Below are positions 50,601 through 60,600 of a stretch of DNA of 64,000 nt, in pieces (the first letter of the stretch is position 1; every line of letters begins with the position of its first letter). Made by a program: the position numbers and the translations under genes. This DNA comes from Sinonovacula constricta. Lineage: Eukaryota; Mollusca; Bivalvia; Cardiida; Solecurtidae. The notes beneath the pieces were generated by a model. It ran no database searches. It saw only the letters and a program-made list of their open reading frames with translations, and was not told the DNA's origin. Location: NCBI GenBank assembly GCA_007844125.1, contig CM017562.1, positions 60,904,529-60,968,528 of the forward strand. Reading direction: 5' to 3'.

Positions 50601-53600
50601 AAGGAAAAGAGTCAGTAATTTTTGTTTCTTGAAAGTCAAGTTCTCATTTTATCAATAGAGAAGGATATTTTTTTTTTATAAAAACTGGTTAATGTAGTAG
50701 ACAAGGGGATTGCATTGTGATCTTTGTATACTGTTTATGGTAATTTTGTAATTAAAACAATCCTGTTATAAATGCACTCTTAGCTCAGATAAAATACTGG
50801 CACATTTGGTTTGGTTTATGTTCAGTTTTTCTAGATGTTTGTTTTATCAGCCCATACATTCTCCCCTGATTTGTCTGTCAGTCACCCATGGTTCAATTGT
50901 CAGTCCAGAGTTAGTGTATTACTAAGTCTCTGTTCACCCTTAGCTTGCTAAGCATGTATTTATATGAGTTTGTCAAGCAGTGTAGATCCAGATTAGCCAG
51001 CTCCTTGTTGGGAAGTAACTGAGCAAGATCAGCACAATTTGCAGCTGCGTCTCTGGCAATATGTCTAGGCACCTATGTTGTCTCACTGTTAGAATATGAC
51101 TAATAATGAGTCACAGTTATAAACAGTTGTAAAAAGCTAATGGTTAAACTATGGCATGATAGCCCTAAGTCTACCACCTTTTGTTTAAAACTTTTAAATT
51201 TAGCCTTACCTGATCACTTTATGATAAGCAGGCTATAGGGTGAAAAATCAGACTGTTCCCACCTTTGGAGCACGCACTGACATACAATTGAAGGCCAACT
51301 GATTATATAGGTTGTGTGCTCTGTGCATGTGTCAGTGGACTTTGTACCTGGCCAGACCACTGCATGACACAAGTTTTTCGTCCTCTACCTGACATAGTTC
51401 CCCTGAACATTGGACATTGTCATCTTCAAACAACCCTTGTTGATTGTCCTCCTAGTAGTGAAGTAGCCTACATCTAGATGGAGCGTACCTGTTTTTGTAC
51501 AGAAAGTCCAGAATATAGGTTATTGTTACTACTTCAGGTAGCTGAGGACATGTTTGCTATCATTAACTAAATGTGCTATTAATACTGCCTGACTGAGCAC
51601 TGCCTATTAATATTGATTTATCCAGTATTTACCCTGTAAAATGCCTATTCAATGAAAGGAATCATGGCAGATGTCTGTACAAAGGTCCATACCTTTAAAC
51701 GAATTTATTTACCAATAGAATGTCATAAATGATTTCTATGCATTGCTTATTTTTCAGTGGCTTCAGCTTAGTAAAAAGATTGCAGCCATCACTTTCTTGA
51801 ATAAGAAGTAAACAAAATATATAAGGCTTTATTAGGAGACCGTTCATTGTCCATTGAGAATATTTTGATGAGCAACATGTCCATAAGGCAATAACTTGTG
51901 GTGCAATACGTTATATAAGTTTTACATACATGTGTTCTTTAAGACATACATCACAATAACAGGAGGAGCATAGTGGTAGAGTTGCTGCTTTGTATCTCCT
52001 CTGACAGCTTAGCCTCTCACAGCGTGGGTTCAAGTCCAGTTCGGGGCAAAGGAGTTTATGTGGGAAGGTCTTCCAGCTGATGTGCTGTGCGCCAGTGGTT
52101 CTACCCAGACATTTGTCTGGGGACTCTTCCTCCACCAAAAAGCTGGACGTTGCTATAATGATCATAACTGGTCGCTGCAATGTATTTAAAAAAAGAAAAA
52201 AAAAAAGAAGAAAAAATCAATAAAAAAAAAATCACAGTAATAGTGATAACTTTTTTTCAACTCACTTTAATGTCCATTGGGCTTCCTCCACATATGGACT
52301 GAAGAGTTCATCTACAAAAACTTTGCACCTTGCCAAATAATTATAGAAAAACATTATTTACACAAGAAGACCAGAATCCTTTTGATTAGTATAATACCAA
52401 ATATTTCTTTTAAACAGGAAAAAAACAAAATCTTAGAGCCTCTCTACATTTAAGTTGATTGATAAGCTGGTGGTTGAATGTTAATTACATTAGTGGTCAG
52501 TGTATGAGTCCATCAATCATCCTATGTGTTGGCGACACACAGAAGGCAGGTCTGGATTCTCAGCATGTTTTGTCTCCTTAGTCCCATACACCTTCCTTTA
52601 TGTGTTTCTACACGATGTGCACCTACCCAGCTAGTGCTTTAGGGAGAAATTCCATGATGTGTACTGGCCCAGGTAGTACTTAAGGCAGACACTACATAAT
52701 GTGTGTGACCCAGGTAGTGCTTTAGGATGACACTACATGATATGTACCAACCCAGGTAGTGCTTTAGGGTGACACTACATGATGTGCACCTACCCAGGTA
52801 GTGCTTTAGGGAGACACTCCATGATGTGAACTGGCCCAGGTAGTACTTTAGGGTGACACTCCATGATGTGTACTGGCCCAGGTAGTACTTTAGGGTGACA
52901 CTCCATGATGTGTACTGGCCCAGGTAGTACTTTAGGGTGACACTCCATGATGTGTACTGGCCCAGGTAGTACTTTAGGGTGACACTCCATGATGTGTACT
53001 GACCTAGGTAGTACTTTAGGGTGACACTCCATGATGTGTACTGACCCAGGTAGTACTTTAGGGTGACATTACATGATGTGTACTGACCTAGGTAGTACAT
53101 TAGAATGACACTCCATGTGTACTGACCCAGGTAGTACTTTAGAATGACACTCCATGATGTGTACTGGCCCAGGTAGTACTTTAGGGCGACACTCCATGAT
53201 GTGTACTGGCCCAGGTACTACTTTAGGGAGACACTACATGATGTGTACTGGCCCAGGTAGTACTTTAGGGTGACACTACATGATGTGTACCGACCAAGGT
53301 AGTACTTTAGGGTGACACTACATGATGTGTACCGACCCAGGTAGTGCATTAGGGTGACACTCCATGATGTGTACTGGCCCAGGTAGTACTTTAGGGTGAC
53401 ACTACATGATGTGTACTGACCCAGGTAGTACTTTAGGGTGACACTACATGATGTGTACCGACCCAGGTAGTGCATTAGGGTGACACTCCATGATGTGTAC
53501 TGGCCCAGGTTGTGCTTTAGGGAGACACTCCATGATGTTTACTGACCTAGGTAGTACTTTAGGATGACACTCCATGATGTGTACTGGCCCAGGTAGTGCT

Positions 53601-56600
53601 TTAGGGTGACACTACATGATGTGTACTGACCCAGGTAGTACTTTAGAATGACACTCCATGGGGTGTACCAACCCAGGTAGTGCTTTAGGGAGATACTCCA
53701 TGATGTGTACTGACCTAGGTAGTACTTTAGGGTGACACTCCATGATGTGTACTGACCCAGGTAGTACTTTAGGGTGACACTCTATGATGTGTACTGACCT
53801 AGGTAGTACTTTTGGGTGACACTCCATGATGTGTACTGACCCAGGTAGTACTTTTGGGTGACACTCCATGATATGTACCAACCAAGGTAGTACTTTAGGG
53901 TGACACTCCATGATGTGTACTGACCCAGGTAGTACTTTAGGGTGACACTTCATGGGTGTACCAACCCAGGTAGTACTTTAGGGAGACACTCCATGATGTG
54001 TACCAACCAAGGTAGTACTTTAGGATGACACTCCATAATGTGTACTGACCCAGGTAGTACTTTAGGGTGACACTTCATGGGTGTACCAACCCAGGTAGTA
54101 CTTTAGGGAGACACTCCATGATGTGTACTGACCTAGGTAGTGCTTTAGGGTGACACTCCATGATGTGTAATGACCCAGGTACTACTTTAGGATGACACTC
54201 CATGATGTGTACTGACCCAGGTAGTACTTTAGGGTGACACTCCATGATGTGTACTGACCCCGGTAGTACTTTAGGGTGACACTCTATGATGTGTACTGAC
54301 CTAGGTAGTACTTTTGGGTGACACTCCATGATGTGTACTGACCTAGGTAGTACTTTAGGGTGACACTCTATGATGTGTACTGACCTAGGTAGTACTTTTG
54401 GGTGACACTCCATGATGTGTACCAACCAAGGTAGTACTTTAGGGTGACACTCCATGATGTGTACTGACCCAGGTAGTGCTTTGGGGTGACACTCCATCCA
54501 GTGTACCAACCAAGGTAGTACTTTAGGGTGACACTCCATGATGTGTACCAACCAAGGTAGTACTTTAGGGTGACACTCCATGATGTGTACTGACCCAGGT
54601 AGTGCTTTTGGGTGACACTCCATCCAGTGTACCAACCAAGGTAGTACATTTGGGTGACACTCCATCCAGTGTACCAACCAAGGTAGTACTTTTGGGTGAC
54701 ACTCCATGATGTGTACCAACCAAGGTAGTACTTTAGGGTGACACTCCATGATGTGTACTGACCCAGGGAGTGCTTTTGGGTGACACTCCATCCAGTGTAC
54801 CAACCAAGGTAGTACTTTAGGGAGATACTCCATGATGTGTACTGACCCAAGTAGTACTGTAGGGTGACACTTCATGGGTGTACCAACCCAGGTAGTACTT
54901 TAGGGAGACACTCCATGATGTGTACCAACCAAGGTAGTACTTTAGGATGACACTCCATAATGTGTACTGACCCAGGTAGTACTTTAGGGTGACACTTCAT
55001 GGGTGTACCAACCCAGGTAGTACTTTAGGGAGACACTCCATGATGTGTACTGACCTAGGTAGTGCTTTAGGGTGACACTCCATGATGTGTACTGACATAG
55101 GTAGTACTTTAGGGTGACACTCTATGATGTGTACTGACCTAGGTAGTACTTTAGGGTGACACTCCATGATGTGTACTGACCTAGGTAGTACTTTAGGGTG
55201 ACACTCCATGATGTGTACTGACCTAGGTAGTACTTTAGGGTGACACTCTATGATGTGTACTGACCTAGGTAGTACTTTTGGGTGACACTCCATGATGTGT
55301 ACCAACCAAGGTAGTACTTTAGGGTGACACTCCATGATGTGTACTGACCCAGGTAGTGCTTTAGGGTGACACTCCATGATGTGAACTGACCTAGGTAGTA
55401 CTTTAGGGTGACACTCCATGATGTGTACTGACCTAGGTAGTACTTTAGGATGACACTACATGATGTGTACTGACCCAGGTAGTACTTTAGGGTGGCGCTT
55501 CATGGGTGTACCAACCCAGGTAGTACTTTAGGGAGACACTCCATGATGTGTACCAACCAAGGTAGTACTTTAGGGTGACACTCTATGATGTGTACTGACC
55601 CAGGTAGTACTTTAGGGTGACACTCTATGATGTGTACTGACCTAGGTAGTACTTAAGGGTGACACTCCATGATCTGTACTGACCTAGGTAGTACTTTAGG
55701 GTGAGACTCCATGATGTGTACTGACCTAGGTAGTACTTTAGGGTGACACTACATGATGTGTACTGACCTAGGTAGTACTTTAGGGTGACACTCCATGATG
55801 TGTACTGACCTAGGTAGGACTTTAGGATGACACTCCATGATGTGTACTGACCCAGGTAGTACTTTAGGGTGACACTACATGATGTGTACTGACCTAGGTA
55901 GTACTTTAGGATGACACTCCATGATGTGTACTGACCTAGCTAGTACTTTAGGTTGACACTCCATGATGTGTACTGACCCAGGTAGTACTTAAGGGAGACA
56001 CTCCATGATGTGTACTGACCTAGGTAGTACTTTAGGGTGACACTCCATGGGGTGTACTGACCCAGGTAGTACTTTAGGGTGACACTACATGATGTGTACC
56101 GACCCAGGTAGTACTTAAGGGAGACACTCCATGATGTGTACTGACCTAGGTAGTACTTAAGGGTGACACTACATGATGTGTACTGACCTAGGTAGTACTT
56201 TAGGATGACACTCCATGATGTGTACTGGCCCAGGTAGTACTTTAGGGTGACACTACATGATGTGTACTGACCTAGGTAGTACTTTAGGGTGACACTACAT
56301 GATGTGTACTGACCTAGGTAGTACTTTAGGGTGACACTCCATGATGTGTACTGACCTAGGTAGTACTTTAGGATGACACTCCATGATGTTTACTGACCCA
56401 GGTAGTACTTAAGGGAGACACTACATAATTTGTACTGGCCCAGGTAGTGCTTTAGGGTGATACTCCATGATGTGTACAGACCTAGGTAGTGCTCACAACA
56501 CAACATTGTCATCAATTATTACTTTCTTAACAAATACAATTTAGATGTTTCTACATTTATGTTTCTGCATTTTAGCCTGGTTTGGCTCGTGCCTAAACTG

Positions 56601-57625
56601 CCTGGTCCACGTGGTCATGTACTCGTACTACGGTCTGGCAGTCATTCCATCTCTAAGAGACAAACTCTGGTGGAAGAAATACATCACCACATTTCAACTG
56701 GTAAGTATCTAAGGGAAATAAATCTTACTTAAGTTTAAAGTGAATGAGAATGAGTTACTTTCAGAAAAAATTTAATTCAGTGTTTGCAGTATGAATGTAC
56801 ATAATTTGGGACTGTGAGAAACTGCTTGTAAACTGTTACTTAAAAGGAAAATTAATCTCATTTTAACATGCAAAAATGAAGAAATGAATAAATGACAAAA
56901 TATTGTCTCTTAATTCAAACTTTATTTACATGTATTACTAGCTGTGAATCTCCTTTCATAAATATTTTATGTACCCTGCATCATTCTCACCTTTTGTTTA
57001 TTATTTCAGATTAAAAGACAAATGAGGTCTACTTATACAGTATATTATTTTCATATGATTTTTCATCAGTGTTTCACCAGTTAATTTTCTCCAATACAGG
57101 GGCACCAGTGGCTGTGTCTTGTAATCTTGTAACAGCCTTTTATGATGTGGGTTCGGTGTCTGGAAGTGGCATAATTTGCAATGGGCATTTTATAATTAAA
57201 ATAATATTGAAACAGTTCTTTACATCTTGGGCACTCTGACATTTAGTAAAAGAGCATGTTGTTTTTGTTTCACATATGTGTAACTTATTTTCCTGATTCA
57301 TTACAAAAGCCCTCTATTGTTGCTGTTGTAGGTGCAGTTTGTGATTACATTCAGCCACTCAGCCCAGACTTACGTGACCGGCTGCGACTTCCCTCTGTGG
57401 GGCCAATACCTTCTCATGGGCTACATGCTCATTATGTTGTGCCTGTTTGGAAACTTCTATATCCAGTCCTATATCAACCGCAAGTCCAAGTCTCATCCCA
57501 AGAAAACCGACACCAATGGGCATATATCTGAATCTTGGGAGCAAAATGGTACTGCTAATGGAAATGGAAAATATGTAAACAGAAATTCAAAAAGTCATAA
57601 AAATGGTGTAGTCAAAAGACATTAG
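35559..57625 (+). CDS. elovl2/5: Very-long-chain/polyunsaturated fatty acid elongase, ELOVL2/5-like
   Basis: Condenses malonyl-CoA with acyl-CoA in the ER membrane, the first and rate-limiting step of the elongation cycle (family knowledge). Six coding exons join in phase: 35559-35619, 36256-36449, 44949-45035, 47134-47305, 56576-56700, 57332-57625; 933 bases, 310 residues, the usual ELOVL length. Motifs: KAIELMDT (126-133), histidine box HVFHH (149-153), NCLVHVVMYSYYG (179-191), TTFQLVQF (209-216). Gln144, five residues before the histidine box, and MLNIWW after it favour the PUFA-elongating ELOVL2/5 group; the WPMLW segment and Asn/Gly-rich tail recall ELOVL4, so subfamily is less sure than family. 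Hydrophobic segments include about 35-52, 67-84, and several from 155 to 260. Residues 261-310 form a polar basic tail ending KRH. Introns 1, 2 and 4 hold large tandem arrays. Confidence 0.9.
35574..35905. repeat. 58-bp repeat of exon 1 with its splice donor, 6 copies
   Basis: Units start at 35574, 35632, 35690, 35748, 35806 and 35864; the last is cut short after 42 bases. Each carries 46 bases of coding exon 1 followed by the donor: GTAAGC in units 1-3, GTAGGC in units 4-5, absent in unit 6. Coding parts differ at only a few positions (CTGTAC/CTATAC, CCAAGA/CCAGGA). Only the first donor gives an open frame: reading on from unit 1 meets TAA inside the donor of unit 2. Units 2-5 are therefore decoy donors unless splicing is restricted. 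Confidence 0.95.
35906..36040. mobile_element. Short dispersed element, copy C
   Basis: Begins exactly where the 58-bp array breaks off. Shares GGTATCATGTAAGGTGTTCA, GCACTATCTCTGCTTCAAG, CATCTCCAGATAAGTGAAAT and ACTGTTGGTAGGATGATAAA with the copies at 23214 and 25623. It lies in intron 1 of the elongase. Confidence 0.75.
36256..36449 (+). CDS. elovl2/5: Elongase exon 2
   Basis: Acceptor TTGTGTGCTCAG ends at 36255, donor GTAAGT at 36450. Phase 1 entry completes Asp21 (G|AT); encodes residues 21-85, DPRTKDWPMLW through VVMSTWMFIE, including the first two membrane segments. Ends in phase 0. The 15 bases GTTGATATTTGTGTG before the acceptor are identical to those before exon 1's acceptor. Confidence 0.93.
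36487..37415. repeat. Irregular ~19-24-bp array, about 40 units (intron 2)
   Basis: Starts 38 bp after the exon 2 donor. Units are GCTGACTGGAAGACTGTGAA-like, with short forms (GAATATGCTGACTGGAAGA) and forms containing GTTGGTGTGCTGTCTGG. More regular from about 37000 onward, more decayed near the exon. The minus frame with SLPVS repeats is an artefact. Confidence 0.93.
37416..39650. other. Intron 2, unique-looking part
   Basis: AT-rich sequence between two arrays. No exon, RNA or mobile element is evident; short frames at 38509, 38744 and 39043 are hydrophobic, AT-driven and unsupported. Confidence 0.5.
39655..41393. repeat. 43-45-bp minisatellite, about 39 copies, with TGACTCA in most units (intron 2)
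   Basis: Units are CTTAGTCTTATTTGCTGACT, CAAGCCAAATATTACACAGT and TTCC(C). Ordered variants (GATGACTCA, GCAGACTCA, CACGCC, TCCCCTAG) recur as a block: the run around 40300-40640 is matched by 40780-41110, offset about 477 bp (11 units). The core TTTGCTGACTCA contains the AP-1 site TGACTCA and a Maf-type half site TGCTGAC. Degraded units begin near 39655. Confidence 0.96.
41770..44956 (+). repeat. 56-bp array repeating the exon 3 acceptor, about 56 copies (intron 2)
   Basis: Each unit contains GGGTCCTAACTTATC (branch-point-like CCTAAC), ACTTTATGTTATGTCTGTT(T/C)C, AG, then ATTATATATTGTTATAG. The branch A to AG distance is about 31 bases. Every copy I read keeps CAG or TAG at the acceptor position. 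The last copy is the functional acceptor of exon 3 (AG at 44947-44948), and exon 3 begins with the same ATTATA that follows the AG in all units. Copies at the 5' edge (41700-41830) are decayed; those from about 42800 on are nearly identical. Confidence 0.96.
44949..45035 (+). CDS. elovl2/5: Elongase exon 3
   Basis: Acceptor GTCTGTTTCAG ends at 44948, donor GTTAGT at 45036 (slightly weak). 29 codons in phase 0, residues 86-114: IILSITALEYNWLCAP then YNEETRKDPREYR. Lies immediately after the acceptor-repeat array. Choosing the previous acceptor-like copy, 56 bp upstream, would shift the frame and meet TGA at the fifth to seventh exon bases region, so the last AG must be used for a functional product. 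Confidence 0.9.
45036..47133. repeat. Intron 3, with a ~65-bp repeat of five units at 46507-46828
   Basis: Mostly unique AT-rich sequence. From 46507 to 46828, five diverged units share TGTTAAGTGTTTATCAAT, CTTGCTAT and GAGTGGTTATCAGATT. The rest holds no visible feature. The intron ends in TTTTACTTAACAG. Confidence 0.85.
47134..47305 (+). CDS. elovl2/5: Elongase exon 4 (catalytic histidine box)
   Basis: Acceptor TTACTTAACAG ends at 47133, donor GTAAGC at 47306. Residues 115-171 plus one base of Thr172: LANILWYYGISKAIELMDT, then RKKNNQITFLHVFHHATML and NIWWWVPTFIPGGQ. Contains the KxxExxDT motif and the HVFHH box that binds the catalytic metal or serves the condensation centre in this family. 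Confidence 0.96.
47485..47880. repeat. 39-bp repeat, about ten units (intron 4)
   Basis: Units share GGGGATTGAAGAGAGGCACT, CCTTAAATACAGC and TGTTAT. The four units at 47690-47830 are almost identical; flanking units are decayed. Minus-strand frame with SSIPITAVFKECL repeats is an artefact of the period being divisible by 3. Confidence 0.94.
47881..51957. other. Intron 4, left part; includes tRNA-like SINE relics and a small array
   Basis: AT-rich. At about 48195-48290 the minus strand shows GAGTTCAAGCCCTGG (box B-like) preceded by a box A-like stretch. At about 49056-49085 CCAATGGTTAGTTCACTC is box A-like on the plus strand. Both look like old tRNA-derived SINE fragments. The rest holds nothing I recognise apart from the array at 49450. 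Confidence 0.4.
49450..49652. repeat. 50-51-bp tandem repeat, 4 copies (intron 4)
   Basis: Units start with GGGACAGACTGTCCACTATT and continue AGGGTACAGGTAAATCTACC, TTTGGGC. Each begins with the perfect palindrome GGACAGACTGTCC. Units also contain CAGGTAAAT, a donor-like word. Confidence 0.95.
51958..52215 (+). mobile_element. tRNA-derived SINE (copy 2) with A-rich tail
   Basis: Box A (GGAGCATAGTGGTAGAGTTG) and box B (GGGTTCAAGTCCAG) are about 50 bp apart. Body blocks GGTCTTCCAGCTGATGTGC, GCGCCAGTGGTTCTACCCAG and TCCTCCACCAAAAAGCTGGA match the copy at 34908. The 3' end is A-rich (AAAAAAAGAAAAAAAAAAGA from about 52180). Better preserved than copy 1. The minus-strand open frame across it is antisense SINE. 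Confidence 0.9.
52645..56495. repeat. 42-bp minisatellite, about 90 copies (intron 4)
   Basis: Units are GTACTTTAGGGTGACACTCC, ATGATGTGTACTGACC and (C/T)AGGTA with subtypes: GGCCCAGG, GACCTAGG, CAACCAAGG and a CATCCAGTG form. A block near 53943 (short CTTCATGGGTG units) recurs at about 54865, offset about 922 bp (22 units), over at least 200 bases. The array ends 80 bp before exon 5. Long minus frames with MECHPKVLP repeats are artefacts of the 3n period. Confidence 0.97.
56576..56700 (+). CDS. elovl2/5: Elongase exon 5
   Basis: Acceptor TTTCTGCATTTTAG ends at 56575, donor GTAAGT at 56701. Completes Thr172 and encodes to Leu213: WFGSCLNCLVHVVMYSYYGL, then AVIPSLRDKLWWKKYITTFQ and L. Contains the NxxxHxxMYxYYG family motif and the first part of TxxQxxQ. 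Confidence 0.96.
57332..57625 (+). CDS. elovl2/5: Elongase terminal exon 6
   Basis: Acceptor TGTTGCTGTTGTAG ends at 57331; TAG stop at 57623-57625. Residues 214-310: VQFVITFSHSAQTYVTGCDF, then PLWGQYLLMGYMLIMLCLFG, NFYIQSYINR and a polar Asn/Gly/Lys-rich tail ending VVKRH. The tail lacks a canonical KKXX but is basic, as is usual for ER elongases. Confidence 0.96.
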   Translation: MQFVITFSHSAQTYVTGCDFPLWGQYLLMGYMLIMLCLFGNFYIQSYINRKSKSHPKKTDTNGHISESWEQNGTANGNGKYVNRNSKSHKNGVVKRH

Positions 57626-60600
57626 TGATTATACATGTTAGGTTTTGTTGTTTATATATTTAAGAACACAAAATAATCATGTCTTCTTTGATACTGTCTA
57701 GGGATTTAATTGGGCAGCCATTATATCTTAGGATTTCAGTATTGTCTGTATATTTGTCTGTACTGATAATCAGGTAACTAATCATTGTTTTAATTTAATT
57801 TTTCTTTGTACTAGGAAGTACTCTTAAACAAATTTTCCAATGAACTTTAACCATATAACAATGTATTACTGAAAATAAGATGCAACATTATCTCATTGTT
57901 TGCCTTCCTGTATCTTTAAATGAATGTAAAATCATCTGATTGCTGTGGTGAAAATAATCAGACTTTGAAAACATAAATGTTTCTAGTAAAAATGTAACAA
58001 GATTTTTTATAATCTCCGCCTAAAAGATATACTTGTTTACTTAAGGTTTTTTCATTATGCTTTTTTTTTAACTCTATTACACATATTCTACCTGAGTAAA
58101 TCATGTTTGACCCATTTTACACTTTTGTAAGAAAATTTATTTGCTCATTTGCACTAATGTCAACAAATGCAGTATGTGATTGCAGGTTTAAAACTTAATT
58201 TCCCCTTAATTTATTTACATGTTTTGGCAAATCTCAGACCTCATTAGGAAGTAAGCCAACATTGTATGTATGTTGTCTTCTATGAGTAGGTGTTTGTTTA
58301 CCGTGTAGTTCTCTCCCTTGAATGCTCTTGCATGCCTTTTAATGTTTTTGTTGGGGAGCTCGACTCATCTTCTAAGTGCAGTATGTTTGATATTGACTGG
58401 GTTAGAAACTTTTCAAGCTTGCATGTTGGACCATATTAAAACATGTGTTAGGTCTAATATTAGTGGTAGCCTGAAACATATAAAGATTCGTAAACTAGTG
58501 CCCACTTTACTTGAGCAGGCTTCCACAGGAAGTAGATAAGGATCTACAATATTTGCTGCTATTCTTTATTGATACCCCTTGATATTCTTTCATAAGTTAA
58601 AAGCCAATAACTAAGAATTTAGCCTCAGTCATTAAACTGTGGCATGATAAGGGAAAAGAACTGTCCATATATTACTGCCTTGATAAAATGATAATATAAA
58701 TCACCACAGACAAGATCAGTGATAAAAAGACATCAAACGTTGGACATCTACCATGGCACTCTCCCCCTGTCCTTGCAAGGACCTCCCTTAATAAGTTCTA
58801 GCCTCAACTTCATTGATGATTTTTCCAGTACCATTGCTTATAGACCTACCTTACTATTCGCAAGATACATTAAATACTTACTGAAACATCAATGTAGCAA
58901 TCGTACAACATGTTTCTAAATCTTTTGTTATCTATGTTTGCACATAAAAATCAATTCACACATACTGTGAGCTGAATAGTTTAATGAACATTTGTCACAG
59001 ATTATGTAACATATGGGAAGACTATATACTGCCTTCGTTACAGATTGTGTAAGACAGATGGGAATAACATACTTTACCTTGTTTGACTCAACAAAAGAAT
59101 CTTATGAGGTGTTCTAGCTTGTATGTTGAACTTTTAATTCTATTCTTGAACAGAATGCAAAATAAACAAAACTCATGTTGTTCGGTGTTTACTAAAAACA
59201 AGTTTGCATTGTATATATTAATAAATTGTTATTATTATGGCTTTCTTGAACCAACTAGATGTAGACTTATTCATTCTCTGCCATTTTATTGAGTAGTTCT
59301 GAGGATTTCATTCCTATTCTGGTAATAAGTCACATTATCTTTTAGATGTGTGTCCCAGCTTGTACGATGAAAATTAAATGAATATCCACACCTGGTAAAG
59401 TTACTATCATTTTCTAAAATAGTGACATTAGAAATATGCAGCATGTACACAATTCCTTCTCATGAAAACTTCTTTAACTCTTTATTGGCCTTGAATAACA
59501 TGTCAATCTTGATTACGTATTCATCGTGCTTTGAGAAAACATTTTTTTATAAAAGATTTCCAAGTTTTGATAACATTTAATAGATAGGTTGTCTTATGTT
59601 TAGATGGTTGAACTAGGTAATAAGCCTTAACAACAATGATTTTAGACTTTGTAAAACTTTACACAACTCTAGTAAGTTGCACATGAATAACAAGTTTAAG
59701 CAGCTTTCTGTGCAATGATTGCATAATTATTTTTCACATAGAAATGTTTTAGAACATTTTTGTATTTTTCTATTTAGTACTTGTAGTTTAAAATACTATC
59801 TATAATCTTGAATATATGTTTGCAAGTATAAGTTTTGTTTTAGTAGTTTTGTATTTCTAAATAGGAAAACTATTAGCTTGAACATTTTTGTAAGCAATTA
59901 TTGATGAAAAACATAAAATGCTATATTTTTTATTAGTTATTTTCATGATTTGTGTTTTCAATATACATGTTTCATAGAAAGGCACTTTTCATTATTGTTT
60001 TGATTTAAAAAGAAGTGAAAGTACACTATTTGTTTTTCATAAAACAGTTGACAACTGTTCAATATTCTTTCACCTTCTATAGATAATATGGTCAATTAAG
60101 GCAATAAGCTCTGGTGAACTGCAAGACCCCACACAGAGGTGCAAAACTGGCTCATGGTCACTTTGGCCCATCAGAAACTTAATAGGAATCTAAATCTGGT
60201 TTCATATTTCTAATATTGTTTAAAAGGGTATTTTGCTAATTGAAGTCATCAGCTGACGAGCTCTCCTTTATACTATTTTGCTTTCTCAACATTGCCAATC
60301 GCAGAGCTCAAGACAAGGGGGACAATTCTGTAGTAATAAAAATACAAACATATCAGACCTAATCTCCACCTAATCCTCTGCTTAAGTTACTTAAAGTCCA
60401 GCTGAGACATTATATGGTTTCTATCTGATCTTGCAACCAGAGCAAACAAGAGGCTTCCTCCGTTCAATGTAGCCATTTATGTTACATCACAGCTATGTGT
60501 TATGATTATATTTGCTTCAGTTTGATTTGTTTTTCTGAATAGACAATACTTTGTAGTCAAATGATCACAATGAGTTGTAACAGTTGTTACAATGTTGTTT

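Noticed and set aside
51911..52180. 89-codon minus-strand frame
   Set aside because: Antisense of the tRNA-derived SINE.
52639..55419. Minus-strand frames of 80-266 codons with MECHPKVLP repeats
   Set aside because: Readings of the 42-bp intron 4 array.
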